DNA from: Alphaproteobacteria bacterium
Lineage (GTDB): Bacteria; Pseudomonadota; Alphaproteobacteria; Micropepsales; Micropepsaceae
DNA: 51,317 nt
Assembly: GCA_009693985.1 (NCBI GenBank)
Contig: SHWE01000010.1
Location: 1 to 51,317, forward strand
Reading direction: 5' to 3'
Each line of letters begins with the position of its first letter. Within the stretch, counting starts at the first letter, position 1. The notes beneath the pieces are model-generated. The model was not told the origin of the DNA and did no database searches. It saw only the letters and a program-made list of their open reading frames with translations. The translations under genes and the position numbers were made by a program. Shown one piece after another: positions 25,137 through 34,437 of this stretch.

Positions 25137-27115
25137 TAGGGTTCTCCCTGTAGGGGTGGAAAATCTTTCGGTGGACGACGATGACGGGTCGCGGCCTCAT
25201 AGGCGGCGGCGATGCGGATGAGCACGGGCTCGCTATAGGCGCGGCCGAGAAAATCGATGGAGACGGGAAGGGCGATCTGTTTGGCGGGCAGAAGCACGCC
25301 CGCTTGCTTGGCGCCGCTCGGACCTGGGGCGATGGCGCGGTCATAGACTTCACGCGTGAAGCCGGCCGGCACGGCAATCGTCGGCAAACCCGCATTGGGC
25401 GAAAGGCGCGGCGTGAGCGGCGCGCGCAAATCGGTCGCGCGTTCGACGGAGCGTTGATATTCGACGCCATCGACGGTGAATTTCGTACTTTCCTTCACGG
25501 TTTTCAGATTGGTCGGCTCGACGGGGTTCGCCAGCAGCGGGGCGGGGATGGTCTTCGTCGGATAGACGAGGGCGTCCAGCCTCTGATCCGCCATCACCTT
25601 GTTGACCAGCATCTGCAACGTCGTGCGCAGCGCGTGCCAGCCGGCCACGTCGAGAGTGCCGACGGGCACCCGGTGTTGAACGACGCTGCCATCGCTCGTC
25701 TTCACCAGCGTTTGCCGTGTGCTGAGCATGTCTTCGAGGCGCGTTCTCGGCACCAGCGTCACGCCGTCGATGGGCGCGTGGGTGAAGAAGATCGATTTCG
25801 CGATCAAATCTTCCACGGTGGCGATGTTCGCATCACCGCGCTCGCGCAAATAGCGGTTCATGACGAAAAGGACTTCGCCCGTGACTCGCGGCTCGCGCTC
25901 GGCCAACAATCTTATATTCGTCGCCGATGCTGCCGCATCGAGCGTCGGAAGAATTTGCGCGATTGCATCCTTGAAGAGGGCGCCGTCAGGGCCGGGATCG
26001 ATCAGCGTCGCGCCCGCCTTTTGCAAATCCTTCAGCGCTTCTTCGGCGATACGGACGCTGTCTTCGTCGGCTTTGGTGAAGACCTGCATGAATTCGCGCA
26101 CGACGCCGATGCGAAGTCCGCGTAAATCCGCATTGTCGGCGTAGCTTTGGTAAGACTGCGGCGCCATCCGGCCCATGCTGTCGGCGGTCGTGGGATCGCG
26201 CGGGTCGTAGCCCGCGAGCACGCCGAGCACGGTCGCTGAATCCTTCACGCTTCGGCACAGCGCCCCCGGCCGGTCGCGCGTCAGGGACGCGGGAATGATC
26301 CCGGCGCGGCTGACGAGGCTGTGCGTTGCGACGATGCCTACCAGGCTGCCATTCGCCGCCGGATTGCGCGCCGACGGGCCCGTCTCCTCGCCGATGGCGC
26401 ACATTACGAGATTGGCGGCGACGGCGGCGCCAGACCCGCCGCTCGAGCGGCCCGCGCTGCGCGCGGTGTCGTAAGGATTGCAAGTGGTGCCGCCATGAGT
26501 ACTGCGGTCGCCCGAGGCATATTCGCCGAGATTGCTCTTGGCGAGGATGATCGCTCCAGCCGCACGCAGCCGCGCCACGATTTCTGCATCCATCGGCGGC
26601 CGGTCATTGGCGTAATTGGCCGCTGCCCCGCTCGTCGTGCGCATATCGAATGTATCGAACTGGTCTTTGACGGCAAAGGGAACGCCGTGCAGCGGCCCTT
26701 TGAGCTGGCCGTTGCGGGCGAATTCCTCATCCAGCGCGCGCGCCTGTTCCAAGGCGTCTTGCATGTTCGGATTGTTGTCGGCGCTGTCGGTCTTTGACCG
26801 CCGTCCGCGCAGGTTCAGCGTGATGAGCGCATTCACATTCTTAGCGTTGGTTATCGGCGTGATGTCGCCGAGCTGATAGCCGGTCGATGCGTCCACCGCG
26901 CCCGTCACGCAGCGTCCATTATAGGCTTCGATGCGTTTGAGATAATGGCCGACCAATTGCGTCGCGGTCAGTTCTTTAGCGCGAATGGCGCGATGCACGT
27001 CCGCGATGGTCGCTTCCTGCAAATGAAAACCGGATTGCGCGGATGCGGACGCACCAAGCGCCACCATCCCGAGGACGAGGGCGGCCAGCGATCTGAGGAT
27101 AGACCGCGCCGTCAT
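25136..27115 (-). CDS. Secreted amidase-signature family hydrolase
   Basis: A 659-residue enzyme, longer than typical amidases (about 450-550), with signal peptide MTARSILRSLAALVLGMVALGASASA. The Ser-cisSer-Lys centre is visible: Lys in GVPFAVKDQFD, the Gly/Ser-rich SSGGSGAAVAANL with the cis-Ser, and the nucleophile Ser in GEETGPSARNPAANGSLVGI. It should hydrolyse an amide bond in the periplasm, releasing ammonia and a carboxylate. The extra length lies mostly in the C-terminal half. Its ATG overlaps the TTT binding-protein stop (ATGA, 27112-27115). Periplasmic hydrolysis followed by capture by that binding protein is a natural reading (inference). Confidence 0.9.
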   Translation of the reverse strand: MTARSILRSLAALVLGMVALGASASAQSGFHLQEATIADVHRAIRAKELTATQLVGHYLKRIEAYNGRCVTGAVDASTGYQLGDITPITNAKNVNALITLNLRGRRSKTDSADNNPNMQDALEQARALDEEFARNGQLKGPLHGVPFAVKDQFDTFDMRTTSGAAANYANDRPPMDAEIVARLRAAGAIILAKSNLGEYASGDRSTHGGTTCNPYDTARSAGRSSGGSGAAVAANLVMCAIGEETGPSARNPAANGSLVGIVATHSLVSRAGIIPASLTRDRPGALCRSVKDSATVLGVLAGYDPRDPTTADSMGRMAPQSYQSYADNADLRGLRIGVVREFMQVFTKADEDSVRIAEEALKDLQKAGATLIDPGPDGALFKDAIAQILPTLDAAASATNIRLLAEREPRVTGEVLFVMNRYLRERGDANIATVEDLIAKSIFFTHAPIDGVTLVPRTRLEDMLSTRQTLVKTSDGSVVQHRVPVGTLDVAGWHALRTTLQMLVNKVMADQRLDALVYPTKTIPAPLLANPVEPTNLKTVKESTKFTVDGVEYQRSVERATDLRAPLTPRLSPNAGLPTIAVPAGFTREVYDRAIAPGPSGAKQAGVLLPAKQIALPVSIDFLGRAYSEPVLIRIAAAYEAATRHRRPPKDFPPLQGEP

Positions 27116-28137
27116 TGCGAATCCGTTCCGATTACGGCGCGCGCCTTGGCAATGACGTTGGGCGATGCCGTGATCGTCTCGTGCACGATGCGCGCGATTT
27201 CCTCGCCGCCGATCGGATCGATGGAGTAGCGCGCGCGGTTCGTATCGGCGATGAAATCCTTGTCCTGCATGGTCGCGGCAAAGGCGCGCCGCAGAACCGC
27301 AATCCGCGCCGCCGGCACGCCGGGCGGGGCCGTATAGGGTTGGCCGAGCAGCGTTGGCGAAGAGATCAGCCGCAATATCTGGCGCTGTTCTTCGGTTTTC
27401 CCGAGTTCCGTCATCAGCGGAATGTCGGGCAGCATCGCATCGCGTTTCGCGCCGGTCTGGAACAGGAAAATGATCTTCTTTTCGGAAACCCAGCTTGGAT
27501 AATCCACCAGCACCGATGTCAGCCCGACGCTGCGCGCCTGGACCTCGCCGCGCTCCATCGCAAGGAAGACTTCCGTGGAGCTCTTATAGCCGAGCACGAT
27601 CTTGAACTTGGTGCCGACCAATTTGTTCACCGCGGTCGGGTAGACGACGATGCTCGAACCGACGCCGGTGCCGCCGAGTGCGATCTCCTTCTTCGTCACG
27701 TCGTCGATTGTCTTGATACCGGCATCGCTGCGCACGAACGTGACCGAATTGCGGTCGCCGGGCGAGCCAAGCCAATTGAACTTGTCGGCGTCGTAGCGCA
27801 CGCCGCGCCCGTCGATCACCTGATGCAGTGGGATCGCATCGTTGAGCACCGCGACTGTGGCGCCGTCCTTGGGCGCCGAATTGTACATATAATTGGTGGC
27901 GATGACGTTGCCGCCGCCCGGCATGTTCTGCACGACGATGGTGGGATTGCCGGGGAGATATTTCGGCATGTGCTTCGACACCAGCCGCGCAATCAGATCG
28001 TAAGTCCCGCCGACGCCCGTCGAGGTGATGAGCGTCATCTGCTTCCATTGGAAATTATCCGCCGAAGGCGCCGGCGCAGCGGCGGCCGGCCACGCGGCCA
28101 GGGCAGCTAAAGCTCCTAAGAAACTCCGGCGCAGCAT
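27112..28137 (-). CDS. TTT (Bug-type) tricarboxylate transporter substrate-binding protein
   Basis: A 341-residue periplasmic binding protein of the TctC/Bug family. A leader with twin arginines (MLRRSFLGALAALAAWPAAAA) could be Sec or Tat. ITSTGVGGTYDLIARLVSKHM and VVQNMPGGGNVIATNYMY are the family's ligand-binding loops. Such proteins usually bind carboxylated small molecules. No TctA/TctB genes are adjacent; the only membrane component in the window is the fused permease at 48371-50431, 20 kb away. It starts 9 bases after the TPP enzyme stop with an AAGGGAAA site, and overlaps the amidase gene. Confidence 0.92.
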   Translation of the reverse strand: MLRRSFLGALAALAAWPAAAAPAPSADNFQWKQMTLITSTGVGGTYDLIARLVSKHMPKYLPGNPTIVVQNMPGGGNVIATNYMYNSAPKDGATVAVLNDAIPLHQVIDGRGVRYDADKFNWLGSPGDRNSVTFVRSDAGIKTIDDVTKKEIALGGTGVGSSIVVYPTAVNKLVGTKFKIVLGYKSSTEVFLAMERGEVQARSVGLTSVLVDYPSWVSEKKIIFLFQTGAKRDAMLPDIPLMTELGKTEEQRQILRLISSPTLLGQPYTAPPGVPAARIAVLRRAFAATMQDKDFIADTNRARYSIDPIGGEEIARIVHETITASPNVIAKARAVIGTDSQ

Positions 28138-28146
28138 CGCTTTCCC

Positions 28147-29796
28147 TTAAGCCGAGGGCGAAGGATAACGCGAGAAATTGTAGCCTTCCTTGACGACAAA
28201 TTCGAGGAGGAAGGGCCGGCCATTTTGCGTGATGCCGGCCGCTTCCTTGATGGCGCCCGCGATATCGGCGGGCTTTTCGACGCGGCGTGCGGCGACGTTC
28301 AGCCCTTCGGCGACTTTTGTGTAATTGCCGCCGATGTCGAGCGCGTTGTATTTCTCGGTCGCGATCTCCAAAACTTTACGCTCGCACGCCATCACGCCAT
28401 TGTTGAAAACGATGGTGAGGATGCCGATGCCGTAGCGCGCGGCCGTTTCGATATCCATGCCGCTCATGCCGAACGAGGCATCGCCCATCACATTGATGCA
28501 AATCTTGTCCGGCGCGGCGAGCTTGGCGCCCATCGCGAGGCCCAGCCCGTAACCCAATTGAGTCGATTTTCCCCAGCCCATATAGGAGCCCGCTCTCGTC
28601 GTTTCCCAGAAGGGCAGAAGCTGTTCGCGCGGGCTTCCCGAATCATGGGTGATGATCACATTGTCGCGATCCAAATTGCGCATCAGTTCGCGGATCACGC
28701 GGTATTGGTTGATCGGCATCTCGTCGGAATCGAGCTGCGCGGACCATTCGGCAAGCCAGGCGCTTTTGATGCGCGCGATCTCGTCCTTGAGATGCGCGAG
28801 CGCGTCACCGCTTTTCGCCGTCTTCTGCCGTTCGACTTCGGCGATCAGCGCATCAAGCACCAAGCCCGCATCGCCGACCAGCGCCAGATCGGGTCGGTAA
28901 TCCTTGTTGATGTCGGACACATCATTGGTCGAATGGATGATGATCTTGCCGGGCGGCACGGCCGGTCCGAACGAGGTCCTGGTCAGGCTCGATCCAATGG
29001 CGAGCACGAGATCGGCGCGGGCCATAAAATCGACGTACATTTTCGGCCGCGACCGCGTGGAGGCGCCAATCGCCAGCGGATGCGTTTCGGCAATCGCGCT
29101 CTTGCCCGGATTGGTGGTGGCGACCGGCGCTGGCAAAAGCTCGGCGAGCGCGGCAAGCTTCTCGCTGCAATCGGCGTAATGCACGCCCTGTCCGGCCCAG
29201 AGCAGCGGACGCTTGGCGTCAAGCAGCATTCGCACGGCGTCTTTCACCGCGTCCGGATCGGGCGCTGACCGCACAATTGGCACCGGCCGGTAATCGAGCG
29301 TGCCGCGATATTCCGCTTCGAAGACGGGGTTGGGGATTTCGAGCAGCACGGGTCCGCCCTTGCCGCTGCGCATTGCGTGATAGGCGCGGCGCATAAGATT
29401 GGGCAATTCCTGCACGCTATGGGCAAGCGCCGACCATTTGGTGACGGGCCGGTAGACATCGGCGGCGCAGAAGGTCGGCTTTATATTATGGCGCTCCAGC
29501 GCCGAGCCCGCCGGGATCACCAGCAGCGGCACGTTTTCGGCATAGGCCTGGGCGACGCCCGCAAAGGCGTTCTCGATGCCCGGCCCGTGCTGGGCGGCGA
29601 ACACGCCGTTCTGACGGCCTCGCCTTATGCGGGAAAAACCGTCCGCCATGCCGACGCCCATGCGTTCCTGGCGGCAGAGGATGGGGCGGATGCCAAGCGC
29701 GGCAGAGGCGTCGATCAGCGGATTGCGCGGGTAGCAGGCGAGGAAGGGCGTGCCCTCGCGCTTCAGGATTTCCGCGACAATATCGGCGCCGTTCAT
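28147..29796 (-). CDS. Cytoplasmic TPP-dependent enzyme (acetolactate synthase/decarboxylase family)
   Basis: A 549-residue TPP enzyme without a signal peptide. The catalytic Glu is in CRQERMGVGMADGF, a central DHS-like domain follows, and the diphosphate motif is MGDASFGMSGMDIETAARYG then VFNNG. The family includes acetolactate synthase, sulfoacetaldehyde acetyltransferase, oxalyl-CoA and benzoylformate decarboxylases, so the reaction (C-C cleavage or ligation next to a carbonyl) is clear but the substrate is not. ATG 29796 has GGGGAGAG upstream; a longer frame to 30027 crosses into the divergent gene and is rejected. It is the first gene of the operon and handles the pathway's cytoplasmic step. 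Confidence 0.9.
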   Translation of the reverse strand: MNGADIVAEILKREGTPFLACYPRNPLIDASAALGIRPILCRQERMGVGMADGFSRIRRGRQNGVFAAQHGPGIENAFAGVAQAYAENVPLLVIPAGSALERHNIKPTFCAADVYRPVTKWSALAHSVQELPNLMRRAYHAMRSGKGGPVLLEIPNPVFEAEYRGTLDYRPVPIVRSAPDPDAVKDAVRMLLDAKRPLLWAGQGVHYADCSEKLAALAELLPAPVATTNPGKSAIAETHPLAIGASTRSRPKMYVDFMARADLVLAIGSSLTRTSFGPAVPPGKIIIHSTNDVSDINKDYRPDLALVGDAGLVLDALIAEVERQKTAKSGDALAHLKDEIARIKSAWLAEWSAQLDSDEMPINQYRVIRELMRNLDRDNVIITHDSGSPREQLLPFWETTRAGSYMGWGKSTQLGYGLGLAMGAKLAAPDKICINVMGDASFGMSGMDIETAARYGIGILTIVFNNGVMACERKVLEIATEKYNALDIGGNYTKVAEGLNVAARRVEKPADIAGAIKEAAGITQNGRPFLLEFVVKEGYNFSRYPSPSA

Positions 29797-29908
29797 GTCT
29801 CTCCCCGGGGGCAATGGACGATGGTGCGATGTTCTTGAGCCGCCACGCAAGCGCCAAACAATGGTAGAGTTTCGGCCATAGGCGAAATTCCTTCTTGCGA
29901 GGGTGACC

Positions 29909-31333
29909 ATGACAAGAGGCTTCGGCTTTGGCCTTGCTCTGCTGGCCGCAACGACGTTGGGCGGAATCACGATGGCGCAAACGGACACTCTCGAACGCAA
30001 AATCTGGACGCTGCTCGACGATGGCAAAGCGCCCTATGTCTCGCTGTCGGAGCCCGATTTCCGGAGCCTGGGCGCCGGCTTCGATCTTCCCGATGGCGGC
30101 CGCGCGGTGACGGCGCTCGCACAAGCGGCGCCGGGTGGGGCTTTCGATCCGCGCGAAGTCGCGAAGATCCCGGCAGCGCAGCTCGGCTACAAGGCCGATT
30201 GGGTGGTCGAGCGTTATCGCCGCTACAATCTCGATTGGGACATCGGCGCGTTGCGCCTCACCAGCAACAATCCGGACGCAAAGAATTATCCCTGGTTCAT
30301 CGTGATGAACGGGGGCGCCGCCAATCTCTACGAGTTCTTCGTCGATCTGAAGAACCGTCCGGGCTGGACGCAATATCTCGCGCAGAAGCTCAACGTGATG
30401 ATCATCTCCATCCCGGGCAATTTCAAATATGGCGGGTGGGAAGCGGCCATTGCCGATGTGAAGCGTCAGCCGGCCTATCTGCTCGACCGCGAGCTGCCGA
30501 TGGAAGAGTCCGAGATTCGCAACGCCATCTATACCAACAGCCTCATCCTGCAAGGCGTGAAGGCGCTAGTGATGAAGCACACGACCGGCGACATTTTGCT
30601 GATCGGTCATTCGACCTCCGGCGAGATTTCGATGCTCGCTTACGAAGACAAGGACATGGGCCCACGGCTGAAGGGCCGCTATCTCGGCTGGGGCAGCGGC
30701 GGGCCGGCGCGGATCGAACTGTTGCGCACGATACGTGGCAAGGACATTCCCGAACGCGGCGGCGCGTCGCCGCCGACAAGTCAAACGCCGCTTACCGTTC
30801 TCGAACGGCGCAATCCGGCGTCCTATGCGCGCGGCTATAGCGGCTTCCTGAACCCGCTTTACGAATCGGGGATGTCGCATCTGCAGATCGCCGAAGCCTG
30901 GCTGAAAGCCGAAGGGCGCCGGCGTCCGAACTTCAAGCAGCAGCTCCAGAACCTCGAGCACGGCACCGATCTCGGCCTGAAGGCATGGGTGGAAACCGAG
31001 CTCGAAGCCACGCTGAAGAAGAGCGGCAATCCCTGGAACATCCCGGTCGAGGACGTCGAGAAGGATCTCTACGTCACCAATTTCACGCGGCTGGACGGGT
31101 TCAAGCGCATGGTGTGGACGACCGCCCATTTCGACCGCAATCACTGGAACCCCGAAGAGCCTATGAAGAGCATCGAAGTCTTCGTCGCCAACGAATATCG
31201 GGCGAAGAATCCGGGCGCCGAAGTCCGGGTGATCAATTGGGACCCGCCGATGACGCATTACGGCCATCTCGAACTGCCGCGCCAATTGGCGAATGCCCAT
31301 TACAGCGTCGTGCGCTGGCTGGTCCGGCCGTAA
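29909..31333 (+). CDS. Secreted alpha/beta-hydrolase-like protein
   Basis: A 474-residue protein with a signal peptide (MTRGFGFGLALLAATTLGGITMA). DILLIGHSTSGEISMLAYED looks like a nucleophile elbow of the alpha/beta-hydrolase fold, with Ser in GHSTS, though the canonical GxSxG last Gly is replaced by Ser. THYGHLELPRQ near the C-terminus supplies a candidate catalytic His. An esterase or amidase role in the periplasm is plausible. ATG 29909 is favoured over GTG 29903 because GAGGG sits five bases before it. It is divergent from the TPP/amidase operon across a 112-base shared upstream region and followed 43 bases later by the HbpS-like gene. Confidence 0.8.
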   Translation: MTRGFGFGLALLAATTLGGITMAQTDTLERKIWTLLDDGKAPYVSLSEPDFRSLGAGFDLPDGGRAVTALAQAAPGGAFDPREVAKIPAAQLGYKADWVVERYRRYNLDWDIGALRLTSNNPDAKNYPWFIVMNGGAANLYEFFVDLKNRPGWTQYLAQKLNVMIISIPGNFKYGGWEAAIADVKRQPAYLLDRELPMEESEIRNAIYTNSLILQGVKALVMKHTTGDILLIGHSTSGEISMLAYEDKDMGPRLKGRYLGWGSGGPARIELLRTIRGKDIPERGGASPPTSQTPLTVLERRNPASYARGYSGFLNPLYESGMSHLQIAEAWLKAEGRRRPNFKQQLQNLEHGTDLGLKAWVETELEATLKKSGNPWNIPVEDVEKDLYVTNFTRLDGFKRMVWTTAHFDRNHWNPEEPMKSIEVFVANEYRAKNPGAEVRVINWDPPMTHYGHLELPRQLANAHYSVVRWLVRP

Positions 31334-31376
31334 GAAGCCGTTTAAACTGTGAACAGGGATTAGGGAGGAATAAACC

Positions 31377-31877
31377 TTGCGCAAGATGATCTTTGCCATG
31401 GCCGCAATCGCGGCGACCGCTTTCACCGTCGAAGCTTCGGCTCAGGCGGTTTCCGTCAACCGTCCGCAAATATCGAGCGCCGCGGCGCGCAAGATGGTCG
31501 ATGCCTGCGTCGCCTTCGCGAGGGCGAACAACGTCCTCGTCGGCGTCGCGGTCGTCGGCATCGACGGCGTGCTGATCGATTTTCACATGATGCAGGGCGG
31601 CGGACCCACCATGTCGGAGACCGCGATCCTGAAGGCGAAGACGGCGGCGCATTGGCAGCGCTCGACCAAATTGCTCGAGGAGGACGTCACCACGCTGCGC
31701 AATCAGGCGTCCGTCTGGATCGACGATTTTCCCAAGGCGGGCGCGCTGCCCATCGTGATCGAAGGGCAAGTGGCGGGCGCCATCGGCATAGGCGGTCCAC
31801 GCCTGCAGGAAGAATGCGCCCAGGCCGGCATCGACGCCGTGCTGCCGAAGGCGCCGGTTACCGCCGCCCAGCGCTAA
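31377..31877 (+). CDS. Secreted HbpS/GlcG-family protein
   Basis: A 166-residue protein: signal peptide (MRKMIFAMAAIAATAFTVEASA), then the HbpS/GlcG-like domain with SSAAARKMVDACVAFARANN, GVAVVGIDGVLIDFHMM and a closing GAIGIGGPRLQEE. Proteins of this fold bind haem or cobalamin-like cofactors or accompany glycolate and other catabolic enzymes; the ligand here is unknown. The TTG start at 31377 is supported by GGGAGGA nine bases upstream; an ATG three codons later is the alternative. Probably co-transcribed with the hydrolase. Confidence 0.85.
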   Translation: MRKMIFAMAAIAATAFTVEASAQAVSVNRPQISSAAARKMVDACVAFARANNVLVGVAVVGIDGVLIDFHMMQGGGPTMSETAILKAKTAAHWQRSTKLLEEDVTTLRNQASVWIDDFPKAGALPIVIEGQVAGAIGIGGPRLQEECAQAGIDAVLPKAPVTAAQR

Positions 31878-31937
31878 CCCTTCGGGACGCGAGAGTGCTG
31901 TCCGGCCTGAAGAAAGCCGTCGAACACTGGCCGCCGA

Positions 31938-32642
31938 TTATGTCGGCCAGGGTTTGGCGGGCGGGAAGGACGTCGCGGTGAACGCGATCTCCGTAACCGC
32001 CTTGATGCTGCGTGCGCCATAACGGAACGGCACGATGAGCCGCATCGGCGCGCCGTGTTCCGGCGGCAGCGGCTTGTCGTTCGCCATCCATGCCAGCATC
32101 ACCTGCGGGTGCATCAGCGTCTTCATGTCGTCTTCGAGGTAATAGCCGTCCGAGCTCATCAGCCTCGCATAATTGGCGAAGCTCTGCGCGCCCACCGCTT
32201 TCGCCAGCTCCGAGAAGCGCACGCCCGTCCATTTGACGATGCCGCGCGGCTTCGGCGCGCCGCATTGCAGCAGCGTGATCTGCGTATGGCGCGGCAGCTT
32301 TTCCAGATCGCTGAAGGTGAGCGTGCCGGCGAGCCGCGTCGTGCCGCGCCCGTCGAGCTTCACCTTCATCTTGCGCACGTCGAATTCGATGTCCGGCGTG
32401 CTGGCCGTCTTCCAGAACACCCCTTCGAGCGGCTCCATTTGCGCTTCGGTATATTCGACGGCGGAACCGTCCGGCCGGAGCGGCAGATCGGCGATGTTAC
32501 GAAACCGCGTCTCGACGAGATTGTCCGGTTGCGGCGCGGGCGCGGCGGCTTGCGCTCCGGCAGGCGAGGATTTGACGGCGGCAATCGACAATGCGGCAAG
32601 TGCGGTCGCGGCCCCTAAGGTCTCGCGGCGTGACATATTCAT
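31938..32642 (-). CDS. Tat-exported molybdopterin oxidoreductase, sulfite-oxidase-like
   Basis: A 234-residue protein with a twin-arginine leader (MNMSRRETLGAATALAALSI). It has a sulfite-oxidase-type Mo-pterin domain, with Cys 127 in ITLLQCGAPKPRG as the likely molybdenum ligand and VKWTGVRFSEL as the following cofactor loop. It lacks the C-terminal dimerisation domain of SoxC/SorA, hence the short length, closer to YedY-like proteins. It should act in the periplasm on sulfite or another oxyanion/sulfoxide. AGGAGG precedes ATG 32642. It is the last gene of the soxC-soxD-Rieske operon. Confidence 0.85.
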   Translation of the reverse strand: MNMSRRETLGAATALAALSIAAVKSSPAGAQAAAPAPQPDNLVETRFRNIADLPLRPDGSAVEYTEAQMEPLEGVFWKTASTPDIEFDVRKMKVKLDGRGTTRLAGTLTFSDLEKLPRHTQITLLQCGAPKPRGIVKWTGVRFSELAKAVGAQSFANYARLMSSDGYYLEDDMKTLMHPQVMLAWMANDKPLPPEHGAPMRLIVPFRYGARSIKAVTEIAFTATSFPPAKPWPT

Positions 32643-32660
32643 CGGCGCCTCCTGTTCGGT

Positions 32661-33905
32661 TTATTCAGCGGCTTCGGAATCGATACGTACGCGGCTAATC
32701 ATCGTTTCGGCGAAAGGCGTTCCCGATGGGGCTTCGCAGCGCATCGAGCGCACGCGGTAGCTCCGGGGATTCATGCCGGGCAGAGGCTTGCCCGTCGCGT
32801 GGTCCTTCAATGTCTGCAGCATCAGCCGGCGGATTTTGACGATGGCGGCGTCGCACGCGAGCAGATGTTCGGCGGAACGGTCGGCAATCGGACCCATCGA
32901 TTCCTGGATCGCGCAATCCTGCGTGCCGAGCCCCTTCATGCCGGTATAGGAGGCGCCGCTCGCCTGCAAATCGCGGTCGATCAGATAATCGTTCGCCCGG
33001 TTGCGGATCGCATGATCGGTGCCGGCGACATTTTCGGTGTGGATGCCGCGCCCTTCCTTCGAGCGCGTGAGATCGTCCTCGGTCAGCGCGCGGTCAGGAT
33101 GGAAGTCGATGCTGTAGAGCATCGTGTTTTCGTCATCGATCGGCGCCCAGACATGGGCCGCATGCGGCACCGAAGAGATGATCTTATGGAACGGCATTAG
33201 CATGACATTGACGTTCCACATGATCGTGCCGTTGCCGGGCTCGCGCCCGGTGCCGACGACGAAACCGAAATCGGTCGGCAGCACTTCGTAATGCGTCGGC
33301 ACGATGCGCCGGCTGGGTTCGGTGTCGCCGCCATGCAGGAAGGTCAGATGCGTCGCATCGAAGCCGCCTTCGATGCCTTGCAGATAATTGCATTCCTGGA
33401 CGTGGCGCGTCGCGTAACGTTGCGCCTTCGGCAGCTTCGTCCATTCGAGATCGGGAAATACCGGCTTCAGCTCGGGCGGGCCCATATAGGTCCACACCAT
33501 CTCGCCGCGTTCGATGCAGGGGTAGCTGCGCGTCTTGAGCTGGTTCTTGATGTTGCGCAGTTGTACGTCGCCGACCTGCGGCACGCAGGGCGCATCGACG
33601 CAATTGCCTTCGACGTCGAATTTCAGCCCGTGATAGACGCAACGCAGGCCCCCTTGCTCGTTGCGCCCATAGAACAAAGACGCGGTACGATGCGGGCAGC
33701 GTTCTTCGAGCAGGCCGATACGCCCGCCCGAGTCGCGGAAGAGGACGAGGCTCTCCCCCATCAACCGCACGCGCTGGGGAGAGGAATCCGGTTTCGCAAT
33801 CGCATCGGAAAAGGCCGCCGGAATCCAATAGCGACGCATCAGCTCGCCCATCGGCGTGCCCGCTCCGACGCGCGTCAACCGTTCATTGTCTTCGAGCGAC
33901 AGCAC
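32661..33905 (-). CDS. Rieske non-haem iron oxygenase alpha subunit (phthalate dioxygenase-like)
   Basis: A 414-residue oxygenase. The Rieske [2Fe-2S] ligands are Cys 70, His 72, Cys 89 and His 92 (CPHRTASLFYG and CVYHGLKF). The mononuclear iron motif is in EGGFDATHLTFLHGG (Asp 183, His 186, His 191 as candidates). The arrangement fits the phthalate 4,5-dioxygenase / vanillate demethylase branch, in which a single-subunit oxygenase hydroxylates or demethylates an aromatic acid. No signal peptide, so cytoplasmic. No reductase gene is adjacent, so electrons must come from elsewhere. It starts 7 bases after the cytochrome gene stop and precedes the molybdoenzyme gene by 18 bases. Confidence 0.9.
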   Translation of the reverse strand: MLSLEDNERLTRVGAGTPMGELMRRYWIPAAFSDAIAKPDSSPQRVRLMGESLVLFRDSGGRIGLLEERCPHRTASLFYGRNEQGGLRCVYHGLKFDVEGNCVDAPCVPQVGDVQLRNIKNQLKTRSYPCIERGEMVWTYMGPPELKPVFPDLEWTKLPKAQRYATRHVQECNYLQGIEGGFDATHLTFLHGGDTEPSRRIVPTHYEVLPTDFGFVVGTGREPGNGTIMWNVNVMLMPFHKIISSVPHAAHVWAPIDDENTMLYSIDFHPDRALTEDDLTRSKEGRGIHTENVAGTDHAIRNRANDYLIDRDLQASGASYTGMKGLGTQDCAIQESMGPIADRSAEHLLACDAAIVKIRRLMLQTLKDHATGKPLPGMNPRSYRVRSMRCEAPSGTPFAETMISRVRIDSEAAE

Positions 33906-33912
33906 GCTTCTG

Positions 33913-34437
33913 TCAGATCCTTTCCGGGAAGCGGATGATGAAATTCCCGGCGTTGGGCAGCTTCACCTTGGGCAATGAATCTTTGTTCATCACGTCGTTC
34001 GGCCCGATGATCCTGTTGAGATTGAGAAGATAGGCCGTCAGCGCATAGACCTCGTTGTCGGTCAGCGAGTGGGGCGCGTTGTAGGGCATCGCGCGGCGGA
34101 TGAAATCGAAGATCGTCGTGGAATAGGGCCAGAAATTGGCGATCGACTTGCCGCCGTCGAGGCTCGCGCGCGCGGGGCCTGGCGTCAGCGCGCCGCCGAC
34201 GCCGCCCGTGGCGCCTTCGCCGTGGCAGGCGGCGCATTTCGCGGCGAAGATCGGCGCGCCTTGCACCGAATTGCCGTTGCCGTCCGGCAATCCCGTGCCG
34301 TCGGGAAAGATGGTGATGTCCCACGCTTTGAGATCGTCCGGTGTGATCGGCTTGCCGAGATTGGGGAGTTCGGCCGCGAACGCGCCGGCCGCAACGAGAG
34401 CGATGGCGCTGCCGAGCGCGAGCTTACGCGTAGACAT
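33913..34437 (-). CDS. soxD: SoxD-like cytochrome c
   Basis: A 174-residue periplasmic cytochrome c with signal peptide MSTRKLALGSAIALVAAGAFA and one haem site CAACH (Cys 68, Cys 71, His 72). A distal Met candidate is in RRAMPYNAPHSL, and GEVYALTAYLLNLN-type sequence (here NEVYALTAYLLNLNRIIG) is typical of SoxD/SorB-like cytochromes. It is paired with the molybdenum subunit upstream, whose end it overlaps by 14 bases. In the classical complex SoxD accepts electrons from SoxC and passes them to cytochrome c. Classical SoxD is longer with two haems; this is a shorter monohaem version, closer to the SorB type. Confidence 0.85.
   Translation of the reverse strand: MSTRKLALGSAIALVAAGAFAAELPNLGKPITPDDLKAWDITIFPDGTGLPDGNGNSVQGAPIFAAKCAACHGEGATGGVGGALTPGPARASLDGGKSIANFWPYSTTIFDFIRRAMPYNAPHSLTDNEVYALTAYLLNLNRIIGPNDVMNKDSLPKVKLPNAGNFIIRFPERI

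Noticed and set aside
29797-30027. N-terminal extension of the cytoplasmic TPP enzyme
   Set aside because: It overlaps the divergent hydrolase gene and has no family resemblance; ATG 29796 has a strong ribosome-binding site.
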